Shown: positions 34,022-45,964 of the stretch, piece by piece
Layout of the letters: every line of letters starts with the position of its first letter
Position numbering within the stretch: position 1 is the first letter of the stretch
DNA from: Anaspis maculata
Taxonomy: Eukaryota; Arthropoda; Insecta; Coleoptera; Scraptiidae
Direction: 5' to 3'
DNA: 64,000 bases
Assembly: GCA_949128115.1 (NCBI GenBank)
Contig: OX421961.1
Location: 86,535,277-86,599,276, forward strand
Notes under the pieces: generated by a model
Told to the model about the DNA's origin: nothing
The model's database searches: none
The model's input: only the letters and a program-made list of their open reading frames with translations
Program-made: the position numbers and the translations under genes

Positions 34022-35643
34022 ATATATTGAAATTCCGAAAAAGTGAAAAAACTCGAGCACGTCGATTTTTTAAATTGTAAATTCCACATTTCCAGCCTGA
34101 AAATGTGACCTCGGCATTGGGTTACCATCTTCAAACCACACGAAAAGAGTACAGTGTGAGCGAAGCGAGCAAAATAGCGCCGCATAAGAAAAATTTTAGG
34201 GAAAAGGGGCGTGATCAGTTAGTTTTGAATACGATGAAGACTTGAGGCGGATTCCCACTTGAAGATATTCGCAAAAAAATTCGGTGACACTCGTCAAATT
34301 CGAATTTTTGAAGGATTTACTGACTCTTCAAATTTGACAATTGATAATCAAAATCTTGCGATATTTCCACATGAGAATCCACCGTTTCGCATGTATTGCA
34401 TATTGTATAATAATTATGCATGATGTCGTCCCAATGTAGAACACAACGGAAAAGTGAAATATAAATAAAAATATAGTTGATAAAAATTCGAAAATTCCTC
34501 ATATTCTTGGATTTTGGCCGCATGCGTGATTGCGTGCGAACGTGACAATAGGTACAGGGAGCTTTGGTTAGTGGTTACATTACTGACAGTATTGACACAG
34601 ATATCAATATCACCAATATCGCACTGCACAGTAGTCACAGTCACAGCACTGGACTGAGATTATTGGCCCAAGAATATACCTAATTTGTGGGGTCATTGAT
34701 TATTTAATATTGTATGGTCTATAGCAATAGAAGAAAAAATGGGAAAAATTCGTCCGGATAAACTAAAATGAGTACATTTGGCCTCAAAATGGGAAAAGTG
34801 AGAGTACGCTACTCTTTTACCTCAAAAAGAGTACCTGTACTCTTTAAAGAGTACGGTTGGTAACCCTACCTCGGCAATACGAGTGGTAGCGCAGAGAGTA
34901 TGAGGACCTATGGGGAAAGGCTAAAAATTTTCAAACAACACTGCTCACACCTTCGGCCCTAATCCCTGATATAGGCATGCCTCAATTAAAACAGTAGTTT
35001 ATGGCACAAATTACTAAATTAGTCTAGAATCTGAGGATTGAAATTCAAACATGGAATATGAACAATGGTACGTGCCATATAATTATAATCCCATCCCAGA
35101 TTTTAATCTGAATCAAAATTTGTTGGCGCAGATCATTGCATTTAGCCATTAAAAATCTTTTGCCGAAGAATTTGAGCTGTGTTCGATTTCTGGTCTACAT
35201 TGTGTTTCTGGGCTTATTTTGTAAAGTTCTTCAATATTTCTGCTATCATTCAAAAGCTCAAGATTCGCAGAATATGGATGAAGAAGTATTAAAAACCGTT
35301 AAAAAATGAGCCAAGGAACACGATTAAATAGGAAATCATCAGAAATTCGATAGGTAATATTCTTAGACATTAGATTTTCAGTGCACTTCCCCAAACATTC
35401 TTCAAGATTTTCAGTGCACTTCCTTGAATATTCTTTGAAATTTCTTTTGATTAAAGTTCTGCATCAATCGAGTAAATAGTTCACAATTTTTTTAAAATGA
35501 CCATAGCCAATAAACGTACGTTGGCATTGGATCTGTAACGCCGGCATTAGCATTAGATCTCTATCTGTAAACTATCTTCAGATGGATTTTCTTAAAATAA
35601 GGATCCTATTACGCAATATTTGGCAAGTTAGTAGTACCTATTG
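34022..35643. other. Gene-free stretch
   Basis: A palindromic GAGTAC cluster (GTACTCTTTAAAGAGTAC near 34835) followed by GGTTGGTAACCCTA looks like the end of a small hAT-type MITE. Otherwise nothing is recognised. Confidence 0.4.
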
Positions 35644-35651
35644 AATTCTAC

Positions 35652-36110
35652 GGGTCCATGACACTTGAGCGACACATTGTAAACACTTCTAACAACTACG
35701 AAACAAATTCTGTTGCCTTATACTCACGATGATTAGTCCCTACCGAGGAGGAAATTACGATCACACTTATAGTTTCTTTGCAGTTGAATTGTTTACGTCG
35801 TACTGCTCTTCTTTGCGGTGCCCATATCTTGGGTCTACGCACAACATTGTTTTGTTGGAAGTGATGAGTCACTGTACCCCGCAGTCCCCGTACGTGTCTA
35901 ATCTTCCAATGAAGCGATGTAGGCAACCAACAATACAACAACATCCAGAGACATACACACTGTTCTTTGACTTGTTGTTCCTCCTTTTTTTGCAAAAATT
36001 TCTGGATAATCCGCAAATTTTATTTCTGATTATCATTCCACACGCCATTCTGAGTGATTTGCCTATTTTTTCGATTCGATTGGCGTGTGCCGCTCAAGTG
36101 TCATGGACCC
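35652..36110. mobile_element. 459-bp element with 20-base terminal repeats and 8-bp duplication
   Basis: Ends are GGGTCCATGACACTTGAGCG and its reverse complement, with flanks AATTCTAC (35644-35651) and AATTCCAC (36111-36118), a one-mismatch 8-base duplication. Nearly the whole element is open on both strands (a 133-residue plus frame and a 106-residue minus frame), neither with a recognised domain. It may be an internally deleted DNA transposon keeping a scrap of transposase. Confidence 0.75.
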
Positions 36111-36284
36111 AATTCCACATTATTTTGTGAAAATGACTCTCTTCCATCATTTTTAAAGAACGACATTTTACAACTCTGCAGTTTTTGTTCGTGCTGAAGC
36201 GAATTCAAAATCTGCACATATTCCGACATGACAGAGTGAAATTTCAAATTCAACTGTTTAACATTTGCAAATACCTAGCCATAA

Positions 36285-36505
36285 TATTTATTATTATTAT
36301 TATTAATAATGATAATAATAATTTATTATTAATGTTTTCTCCTTATCAGCCCATAATAACCGCAGGAGTTTTTGCCTTTATTTACTTATGCGTAGGTACA
36401 GTAGTGGAAAATTGCAAATGGGACAAACACAAACAACCTGACTTAGTCCGGGAATCGAACTCGGGGCTTCCGTGGCCGCAGGCAGCTACGGCAGGCAGGG
36501 TGTAA
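36285..36505 (-). mobile_element. tRNA-like SINE with ATT tail
   Basis: On the minus strand GAGTTCGATTCCCGG is a good RNA polymerase III B box, and CCGTAGCTGCCTGCGG upstream may be the A box. The body is about 150 bases and ends in an (ATT)n-type tail (36285-36330 on the plus strand). This order fits a tRNA-derived SINE. A target duplication was not identified. Confidence 0.55.
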
Positions 36506-36634
36506 ACAGCAGGCAGACAAAATGCCTCCATTTATCAATAAACAGCACTCACTAGGTTAAAAAAAAAGAGAATTGAAGATGTGGACTTATAATAATGATA
36601 ATAATAATTGTGCAGAAGGGTAGAAGGCATTATA

Positions 36635-37356
36635 CAGGGTGTTTCAGGGATGATAGCAAAAAATTTGACTGTGGGTAGATCTTGTCAAAATATGTCGAAA
36701 ACCTATGTACGGGGTGTTTATAAGAGACTGTGATCGCGGCAGGCTTGGGTCAGGCCGAAAAACGTAGTAACAGGCGCAATTGTAGTGATCGAGAGGGAAT
36801 TCCAAAGGCGATGCGATCACAGACGTTTATAAACACCCGGTATATACCATTTTATAAAGTTCGGCCCAATGACGAAGATACAGCCCTCCAAAGTTCACTT
36901 TTTTTGGATTCCAAAAATTTGTAACTCAGGAATGTTGCGACAAATTTAGCTTTAATTTAGCATAAGCTAGTGTGTCATAATTATCTATCAACCTGCTAAA
37001 TTTGGAAAGAATCCAATCAGTGGCGTAGAAGTTATGAGGGGTCACCTTAAGTCAACTTTTCTTCGGATGCTTCTACATTATTGACCCTCATAACTCCTAC
37101 ACCACTGGTTGGATTCTTTCCAAATTTGACATCAGATTGATAGATAATTGTGGCAAACCAGCTTCTGCTGAATTAAAGCTAAATTTGTCGAAACGTTCCT
37201 GAGGTACAAATTTGTGAAATCCGAAAAAAGTGAACTTTGGAGGGCTGTATCTTCGTCATTAGGCTGAACTTTGCAAAATGGTATATAGGCTCTCGTCATA
37301 TTTTGATAAGATCTACCCACAGTTAAGTTTGTTGCTATCATCCCTGAAACACTTTG
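36635..37356. mobile_element. CAGGGTG foldback element H, copy 2 (with nested element)
   Basis: It has the same ends and arms as 12454-13034 (CAGGGTGTTTCAGGGATGAT, GTGGGTAGATCT, CAGCCCTCCAAAGTTCACTT), flanked by TA at 36633-36634 and 37357-37358. The left arm is broken by a 131-base element. Apart from that the two copies are closely alike. Confidence 0.88.
36710..36840. mobile_element. 131-bp TA-flanked MITE nested in element H
   Basis: Ends CGGGGTGTTTATAAGAGACT and, reverse-complemented, CCGGGTGTTTATAAACGTCT flank a core with paired CTGTGATCGC words. TA lies on both sides (36708-36709, 36841-36842). Copy 1 of element H shows the empty site, CCTATTACCATTTT-like, without this segment. Confidence 0.88.
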
Positions 37357-37358
37357 TA

Positions 37359-38738
37359 TACATTCATTAAGTATTATACAACAAAATTAGGTATACATTT
37401 TTGAATTTACAACATTATCGGAGCGCGTCTGTTCTTTTGCCGGTATTTTCTTCTTATTATCATTATTACAGATCGATGAGGGGGGGGGGCATCAGATCCA
37501 GATACGGAAAACGATTCTGGATATGGATATGGTGTGTAATTTTAAAATTGTGTAATATCGAGTTCAATTCCAAACTTTTCAAAAGCATCGTAGAAAAGCC
37601 TAGATCCCTGACTGAATCACGGAAAGCAAATGAATTAAAAATAATGACGGCCGATAGAAAATTGAACGGGATAAAATCATTTACTTAACGTCAATTTTAA
37701 TTGAGATATTTTATTAAAATTGACGGTAACGCCGTGAAATGCAATCGAAACAATTATTCTATACGAGCGACCCTTTTTACTTTAGAGGTCAGAGTATCTG
37801 ATAAATTTAATTGCGACTGGAAGAAGCTTTCAACACGATGGTCCAGATTGACGGCACAAAATATGCGCGGCAATGGTCATTATTCTATAATCTTGTCGGC
37901 GACACTTATTGACAAATAACCGGCTTCTCGTCTCTAGTAGGTTATAAACAAATAAGTAACTTGATTATTTAATTTTGTTGTGATGGTCCCGACTCCTGTG
38001 GACGCAGAAAAACGAAATCTCGAGCCCACATCACACTGGGATATCTCTACCTGTTTCCTCCGGTAGATAAATTGATTCTCGAAAGTTTAATTAAACTAAG
38101 AACGAATCGCTTAGCCTTAGCTAATAGCCGATTCACTAGTTTATAATATGGACTAATTAGTATTTCGACGGTGTTGCAATAAATGTGGGCTGGATAGAAA
38201 TGGATTTCGGATTTGGTGGTATCTGATTACTGCGTACCTGTTGTAACGTAACAAAAATAATAATTGGAATGTCTCGCGCCCACACCATTTCCTATCAAGA
38301 TAGTCGCCGATATTTGGATGGATTCAAGAAAATTTTTGTTGCGGATCAAGTACCAAGCACCTACTACTGTCATTCAACATTTTGAAATATTCCGGTTAAA
38401 AATAGCGGCTGTCTTGAATCAATAATCATCTTTTACGAAGATTTACGTAAATATTTACCTTGCGGCAGGTGGGACGCGTATGTAGATGGTAGGTTGGTCT
38501 TTAATTTATTGTTTTATTGAATTATCTTTGTTGTGCAGAATTGCTTCAATTAATGGCATTGTACGGTTCTCTTGACAAATTAATTGCTCTAAATTGTATT
38601 ATAAAGCAATAATAATTGTTAGACGCACTAATACCAAAACGTTAGTCTGGTGTGTGTGGTGTAATTAAAATTAGGAAAAAATGTGGGGTCAATGTTCAAA
38701 TCTCAATTAGAAATTGGACCATTGCATTACTCTAAATA
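37359..38738. other. Gene-free stretch
   Basis: It holds a poly-G run near 37481 and a small hairpin (TCAATTTTAATTGA type, 37690-37724). Frames at 37401-37919 have no domain. Confidence 0.4.
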
Positions 38739-38740
38739 TA

Positions 38741-39548
38741 CAGGGTGTTTCAAAAAATATGTGCCATAGCTCAATACGCCAAATAGAGGACAACAAGATG
38801 CGACCTGAAAAAAATTATGTGGCCATTGATTGGTTGGAAAGGTGTTTTCGTGTTGATGCTCAAATTTTGGAAGACGGTAATTTTGCTTCGATTTGACATG
38901 TTGGTTTTTTTTAATGGAATTTCACAGTAATAAAAGAAAAATTCCACGATCGTGCTTAGAAAAAGCATGTTTGCACTTTTTGACAGGACAGTATATTTTC
39001 TGATCGCCTTATTAAACAAACAGCATGGGATATTCACAAAGTACAGGGGAAAAGATATAAAGTGGCTACTTAGATCGCTCGGCACGTTTCGACCGGTTCG
39101 ACCAAAAAAAAAAGTAAGAAACTATGAGTAAACCTCGGAGTAAACTTACAACCTCACCGATCAAATTAGTGGTAGTGCGAAAAAGTGCCTTTTGCGAAAG
39201 ACTTTTGAGAAAAACGGAACCGGAGTCATAAAGTACAACAGGAAAACTGCAAACAAGCTCTCTCCAAGCCTGGTCCTGGAATTTTTGTTCATCTATCGGC
39301 CTTTTGGTGTAGGTAGTCTTGATACTTTTGATAGAGGAGTATTGCTGTCAAATTTATTCGATTATGTCAAACCATTGTAAAATTATCGTCTTTCGAAATT
39401 TGAGCCTATACCTACATAGAAAACACCCTGTACCTATCTCTGTAGCCAGTGGCCAAATAACTTTTTCCTTGCTGATCTGAACTACGAGTGTAGCTCGGTG
39501 TCCTCTATTTGGCATCAAGTTATGTCACTCACTTTTTGAAACACCCTG
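38741..39548. mobile_element. CAGGGTG foldback element, 808 bp
   Basis: Ends are CAGGGTGTTTCAAAAA on both sides, with TA flanks. Inner arm words CCAAATAGAGGACA and partner confirm pairing over about 50-70 bases. A further CACCCTGTACC motif near 39425 suggests an internal repeat end. No coding capacity recognised. Confidence 0.8.
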
Positions 39549-40178
39549 TATATGTTGCACGGCCAGCGATATTACCTCATTTTCAAAAGCACAAACGCCT
39601 ATAATAAAGAGAGCGAGTAATGTATTAGTACATGGGCGTGCCCGTGCTAGGTTGTTGCTGAATTCAAAACTTACTTTTAACAAAATTTATATGTACTTAC
39701 TTGAATGCAGATGGGCAGCAATAAGGTCAATTCTGTATGAAACCCGTTGAAATTTGAAGGTCGTTGAAAAATTGAATTGAGCCAATAAAGACCTATTTCT
39801 AAGCATTTCTAGGTGACCGGGACCCAATCGAGACCGGACTCAAATGATTGATGTCGAATGTCGCATGATGTGAGGGACCGACCCCCCAGTCGAGCGTATC
39901 GAGAGAAAAGATCGCATTGTTTAAAAATTTGCAAAATCGGACATGCGGTTTTAGAGTTTTTCTGACTTGAGGAAGGGCATTTTCATCAACTTTTTTTTAC
40001 CCGTGAACCGATTCACGCTAGACAAACTTAAAAACAATTTGGTTTCAAGGTTTTTCCGGAAAACACAAAAAAACATACCTATGTACCTACATACTCAATT
40101 TCCTACTAGAGCGTTGAACAAAATAAGAGTCGCAGAAGAAAATTTCCCCAAATTTGAAGCTTCGTTTGAATCAATATA
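39549..40178. other. Gene-free stretch with a repeat segment
   Basis: About 39920-40080 (CGGACATGCGGTTTTAGAGTT, TTCATCAACTTTTTTTTACCC) resembles 44445-44560, a two-copy repeat. No gene. Confidence 0.45.
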
Positions 40179-41258
40179 CCGGGTGATCATTTGAAAACTA
40201 TCCACCTGCAATAACTCCCGATTCCTAGTCAATATTTCTTCGAGCAAAAACAGGTCGATTTTTATATCGAGGGGGACATCTAAAACATACATAGGCAAAT
40301 TTCTATCTTCAGTGCCCTCGCCCCCACCCATCCCAAAAATAAAATTTCAAATAACACTACCTACCTTGCGATACATCAAATTGAAGAAAATTATTTATTT
40401 TTTTTGAAAAAGATATTTTCAAAAATTTCAACTCTACCCTCCTTCTCCCTAAAAATTCTTTGAGTGTCCCTTTCAATATTCTGGAACTTTCAATTCTCTT
40501 CAGTTTAGTCAGCATCATCCTGAATAGCATCAAAGAAGAGAATTTTCGGTGGCAAAAATTGCCACCCAAATTGACCCCATTGCTCTGCCCCACATCAACT
40601 TCAAAATTCAACAAAATACCACCCACTTTGTGATACATCAAATCAAAGAAAATTAGATTCTCTTTCTAAAAACAATTTTTTTGAAATTTTCAACCCTTCC
40701 CCCATTTAACTGAACATTTGGAGTATTTTAGTAGGAAAACGGGGGTTTCAAAAATTTCGAAATAATTGTGTTCAGGGAGAGAATTCAATTCCCTTTAATT
40801 TGATGTATCACAAAGTAGGTATTGTCATTTTAGATTTTTAAGGTGAGGAGAGGGGAGCAAAGGGGTGAATTTGGGTGGCACTTTTTCCATAGAAAATTTT
40901 CTCTTTCGATACTGTGCAGGATGACGTTGACTGCATTGAAGAAAATTGGGAGGTCAAGAATATTCAATTGGACACTCAGAGAATTTAGGGGGGGAAAGGG
41001 GTGGAGTTGAAAAAATTTTGAAATATTTTTTCAGAAAGAGAATTTTGTTGGATTTAATGTAGGTATCGCAAAATAGGTAGTGTCATTTGAAATTTCAAAG
41101 TTGGGGTAGGTGGGGGCTAGGGGGCTACAAATAGAAAATCGCTAATGTATGTTTTAGATGTCCCCCTCGATATAAAAATCGACCTGTTTTTGCTCAAAGA
41201 CATTTTCACTAGGAATCGGGAGTTATTGCAGGTGGATAGTTTTCAAATGATCACCCGG
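40179..41258. mobile_element. CCGGGTG foldback element, 1080 bp
   Basis: Ends CCGGGTGATCATTTGAAAAC on both sides with TA flanks (40177-40178, 41259-41260). The arms are full-length complementary and contain several internal versions of TTGCGATACATCAAATTGAA in both orientations. The core, but hardly the outer 70 bases, matches the 1079-bp element at 45965-47043. Confidence 0.88.
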
Positions 41259-41407
41259 TATTTAATTTTAAACATTTATTATTATTTATTCCTTTATTGT
41301 TGACTTTTTTGGCTCCGTTTGTCTATTATGACAAGTTTGATAAGTACCTACCGCCTTTTGGCGAATTTGGCTGTGAATCCGGCTGTATTCAGTCCGGTCT
41401 ATTGTTT

Positions 41408-41660
41408 CATTAGGTCACAGATCAGAGCTCGGCATGACCTTCACCAATAAAGCTAGAAGAAAATCCTGAGACACAGCCTTTCTTTCTTCCTGGACTGCGT
41501 TAGCCAAGTGACTCAAACTGTTCATTTGTCCTTTCTATCTCTTTCTCTCAAGTTCAATTTCATCCTACTCCATACATGCTCGACAGGATTCGTATCTGGA
41601 GGCAAGGGTGGCTAATCCATTCTCTCAATATTGTGAACCACACGACGCCTAATTCAATTT
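41408..41660 (-). pseudogene. Tc1/mariner transposase C-terminal fragment, broken
   Basis: On the minus strand the reading gives VHNIERMD, a TAG stop in place of the usual tryptophan, then PPLPPDTNPVEHVWSRMKLN. This is the block that carries the last catalytic acidic residue of Tc1-type transposases (SPDLNPIExxW). A frameshift follows, after which SLGxAVQEERKAVSQDFLL-like sequence continues in another frame. The upstream catalytic domain is not clearly recognisable. A possible QDN motif near 41750 is too far away for normal spacing, so more is deleted or rearranged. It is a dead fragment. Confidence 0.75.
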
Positions 41661-41775
41661 ATTTTTGATATCAGTTGGAATTTTTTGAGCAAAGTCTATC
41701 TCCGAGCAAGAAAAAACGTCCAAGTTGAGTCCTGCACCAAACGCGGGTTGTCCTGGTCAAAATCTGAGTGGGCGG

Positions 41776-43204
41776 CCGCCTAACGTGGTAACGGCTAAGA
41801 GAAAATTCAAAAATTGGTAGCACTCGAGTGGAAAATGGTGGAAACTCCAGCTGCAGACTTATATTGAGTTTTGAACTTCGGCATTTATAAATTATTGATA
41901 GGTGACAGTTATGGAGAAATACTTTCAACTGTTCTGAATACACTTTTTAGGGGGCGTTCAAATGACGTATCGCAAGGCAAATTGTGAATGTGAAATTTGT
42001 TATGGGCGAAACAAAACTTTACTGGCCGTATCAAACTACGGCGACGTGAGCAATGATTTTTCAATCGGAACATCCCTTCGGATTCTTCGGAAGGAAAACT
42101 GGAATTTGATTTTCTCTTTCTCTCGCTCTCTCTCTTACGCCTGACTCACTTCTTTGCTTCAATTACTTTGGACTGTTATGAGAACTGTTTTTTTAGGGCT
42201 TGGATGACGCATGAAAAAAATCATTTTCCTTGAAAATGTTTTGTTATATACTCGGTTATATATTTCAACAGTGACACTTCTATTTGACAAATCACAATCG
42301 CTTTATCGGATTACCGGTTCGGCAGTTATCGTGTCTTAACGTTTTCTCCGCATCATCACATTTCCTTCTAATAAGTGACGAGATGGGACCAGGAAAGTAA
42401 AAATGAACAAATTGTGTAACATTACGCCAATGGATGCCACCCATGTATGTAAATGGGTATGATTGCATTAAGAATATTTTTAATTGGTGGTGTTAATCTG
42501 ATAGGACTAACATTGGCCTTGCACTATCATCTAGATTTATGTCATTCGGACATGGAGGGTCTAAAGTGGTAATTAATAATGAGCAACTACGCATATAAAG
42601 CGTGGTATGGTTAATGTAGACACATACTCCATGCACAAAAACTATAAAATCCAGCATTTAATGCAGCTTAATGTGTTTGAATTTCAAACCATAAATCCAA
42701 CCAATATGATTCCACAATTAGTACCACGTAATAATTGTGACAGTTGACAGCGAAATATTTACGGCCGGGCCTTTTTCGAACCTTGGTTATCACACCTTTA
42801 GATACACTGACACCATCGTAAAATTCTGTAAAAGGAATTCGTACGATTGGTTTAGTGCTAATATCGTTAACATTTACTGCTTTGTATCACAAATTGTAAG
42901 AATATCTATAATTTCATCAAACAGGTGCTAACAAGACATGGTCACAGCATGAGAAAACTTATTTTTAGCGGCTTGTTGAGGTCTGCTAAAAAATATACAG
43001 TCAACACTTGTACTTCAGCGGAGATCAAAAAGTCGCTCCGGAAGCAAGTGTAAACAAATCAGTGAGAGTGGTTTGAGGTGTTGAGTAAATTAATTACCTG
43101 GGAATGAGCAAAACTTGAAGACTGTCTGTGAGATACTGCCGAACATGGAATGGAACAAGTGACGGAATCTCTGTTTTCATAATTCAGAATGTTAGTGTAT
43201 CCCG
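41776..43204. other. Gene-free stretch
   Basis: A CT-rich run lies near 42110-42130. No gene or paired repeat is supported. Confidence 0.4.
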
Positions 43205-43965
43205 TTCACTTTTTATTATCATTAGAATGACTTCTTGGAGCGAAAATTAGGTGACAAGATAGAGCACTGGGAGAATAGGGGAAGGTGACCGATGATGGTA
43301 TAGGTAAAGGTACCTACTTAACTATGACGCTCAGTTACCACCTTATTCCAGCTTCATTACTAATTGCATAAGCTATTTCACTGAACAATTATAGATGTAT
43401 TTTGGTAGTGATTGAGGAACTTGATCTAATATTGAATTTTTCGCATAAAAAATTAGGATAAAAAATCGGAAGTATTCCATTATAGGCTACCTATACTTCC
43501 TATAGTGGCCTGGCTATATGTACTTCCTATGATGGCATACCGTAAAAAATCAAGTCATTCTGAGGTTTTTCTACTTTTGAATTAGTACAGATGGGTTAAA
43601 TTGACAATTTTATAATAATAAAATGAAAATGGATAGTAGGAGTAGGAAAATTACATCAAGGTTTATCAAAATCTAAATATTTTTCCGTGGATCGTTCAAT
43701 AGCTCTGTCTCTCACACAAGTCTGTATGTCAACACTTGGTGATAATGGGTGCCTACCAAACAGGTCATTCGACCGCTAAATTCAAATGCACAGAAAAAAT
43801 TGACAGTATGCCATCATCGGCACCAGGCCGTCATAGGGCACTTTCCCCTACGGCGGCTGATGACCGCTGATAGTTTCGCTCCAAAACTTTGCAGATGCCA
43901 TCAGCCGTAGTCCCCCAACTTGTCACTTTATTTTTGCTTCAAAAAGTCATTCCAGTGAATTGAAA
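43205..43965. mobile_element. Hairpin element G, copy 2 (split by another element)
   Basis: The parts at 43205-43277 and 43849-43965 match element G at 33808-34021 (AGAATGACTT.TTGGAGC, GCTGATAGTTTCGCTCCAAA, CACTTTATTTTTGC). The interruption is a TA-flanked 571-base element. Confidence 0.8.
43278..43848. mobile_element. GGGGAA-ended TA element nested in element G
   Basis: The ends GGGGAAGGTGACC and GGGGAAAGTGCCC, each followed inward by CCGATGATGG, are flanked by TA at 43276-43277 and 43849-43850. Element G copy 1 supplies the empty site. The TA duplication and GGGGAnG terminus resemble the element at 11499-12451. The interior repeats TTCCTATnnTGGC words. No transposase. Confidence 0.85.
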
Positions 43966-44015
43966 ACATGAACGGCATATGGTAGTCGTTTAGCACAAAT
44001 GCAACATCAACTTAT

Positions 44016-44055
44016 AGTGGAAGCGGTACACAAAAGGATATCGCATTTTGGGTTA
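44016..44055 (+). repeat. Solitary end of the AGTGG-AGCGGTAC foldback family
   Basis: AGTGGAAGCGGTACACAAAA and then CGCATTTTGG match the termini of the foldback at 30184-31649. No second end was found nearby, so it is a truncated or single-ended copy. Confidence 0.65.
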
Positions 44056-45964
44056 TAGGCCTGCAGCTTATTAACCTACATTTCTCAACTTAACCGGCGA
44101 CTTCATTCTAACTTTTTCTAACCAACTCTATCGGAAAGTACATAATATGAGAACATTCCAGCCAAAAGTTTCCCAAAATTCGCTTGGCTGAATTCAAAAG
44201 GCCTTCTGAAAACCACCAGAAACCAAATCTTTCGTGCGCCGAGACCTTTTTTGCTATTCTTTGCAAAACTTATGGCTATCGATTTTTCAAATTCATGGTC
44301 GAGTTCGGAAGATGTAATTTAGTCGGAAACGATACCGAACTTATCAATATTGGTGGATCAAGAAAAAGTAAAAATCGGCCGGATGTATCAATTTGAGCCC
44401 CCCAAGAGGAAAGGGGGTACCTAACCTACACTACTTAAAATGCTGATATCGAACATGCCGTTTTAGAGTTTTCCTGATTTGAGAAATATATTTCCATCAA
44501 TTTTTCACCCAACGCTTCACGTCAAACAGATTTTCAATTGAAGTCTCTAAGTAAATTTGACCACTTTTACAATGGGATAATTTAGAAAAGGTTTCGAGGT
44601 TATCCCGAAAAAAGTCGAATTTACCTTCACAATTTATGTGCTCTGTTCTATTATGAAGATGGCTCCAATGTTGTTTTCAAACTTACTTTTAAATTTTAAC
44701 TGCCCCCCCCCCCCCAATGGGACATCTCGAACAAAAATTTCAACAGATCCCTGGCTCCTAGTCGGGAAAGTATTGTGGTGTAACAGTTTTTTTTCGAATT
44801 TTTTTTTTCATTCAAAAATGATACTTCCGCTGCATGTGAATGAATGAGACATGTTTTTGCGTTACAACTTAATCAACACTTCTTCAGTAAATGTATGTAA
44901 ATATATTCATTCCTGCTATAAAAACTCACTATGATTTCTTTTAAATTCATCAATGTTGACGTGTTATTCTTGCAATGACTAAACTTTTAGGGGATTCTTT
45001 GTTGAATGATAGGATCTGGCGTAATGTGAGGCATCACGACTTTCGAAAATGAACCATGTTCAATGTAGTTATCTTTTTATTGGATCAAAAGATATTAAAT
45101 TATCATTACTGTTGTCAAGTCGAATTCCACACCTGTCCAATTTACCTATTCTGTTCCAGTGATTTACAAGCGATTCATTTTTATGGGACTCCGTTTTAAA
45201 ACGCATTTAATAAACTAATGAGGAGTAACAGAACTCAAATCTGTACCCATTATACACAACCTGAACATTAAGGTGATTATCTATTATCAAGTTGAATCTG
45301 AGCCCACACACAAGTGCTCAGTGCTCCAGAATATTATAGTTGTTGTTATACAGGTAGTTATGGGGTCGGTCGTGTTATTTACTTGCTGCTGGTTTTCAAT
45401 AGCATCGGCGGACGGCGGCTTGTTCTTTTTATTCATTTTTCTCGTAGGCGAGTTGTTTTCATACTTCGTGCTCGCAGTTAGATCACGAAAATCTTGTACA
45501 TAACTGCATTCTGTCAACAACGTTAACATGATGCCATTGTGGTGGATGGGACCAAGACGTGAATAGGTATTTCAATTTCCGACGAAGTAAATATTCAGTA
45601 AATATTTATTCAGTTTTGTGAAAGGCCTGTCGCAAGGATTTTGATTGAGATTGAATGAAGTTCTCACCCTAAAAGCAACATTTTTAAGTTTTACAACCTG
45701 TCTTGTTACACGCGATATGCATTACACAAGGTAAACAGTCAACATCGCACCCAATCCCATTGCTGAGTTTACCAGAGATGATGAAATTATTAAAAATAAA
45801 GCAGATGAAAGGGAAATATCGTTTGCACTTCGTCAATCGAAGTAAATCTCCATGAATTTTTATGGAGTCTTAAAATGATATAAATATAAAAACTAGGTCA
45901 AAGCTGATGCAACGGTATGAAAACGCTGAAAATTGACAATAATAATTATTTGACGACTAATATA
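44056..45964. other. Mostly gene-free, with repeat fragments and one ambiguous frame
   Basis: 44445-44560 resembles 39920-40080, and about 44722-44790 resembles 11270-11340. At 45273-45529 both strands are open (76 and 80 residues). The minus frame is hydrophilic (NNSPTRKMNKKNKPPSADAI) and could be an exon, but no splice sites or family support it. Confidence 0.4.

Noticed and set aside
36730..36924. 64-residue plus-strand frame
   Set aside because: It runs from the nested 131-bp MITE into the arm of foldback element H and cannot be a gene.
41742..41763. QDN motif as the second catalytic aspartate of the Tc1 transposase fragment
   Set aside because: It is about 58 codons from the NPVEHVW glutamate instead of about 35, so the match may be chance or the gene is rearranged.
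45273..45529. Possible exon (hydrophilic minus frame or signal-peptide-like plus frame)
   Set aside because: Both strands are open and no convincing splice signals or family resemblance were found.
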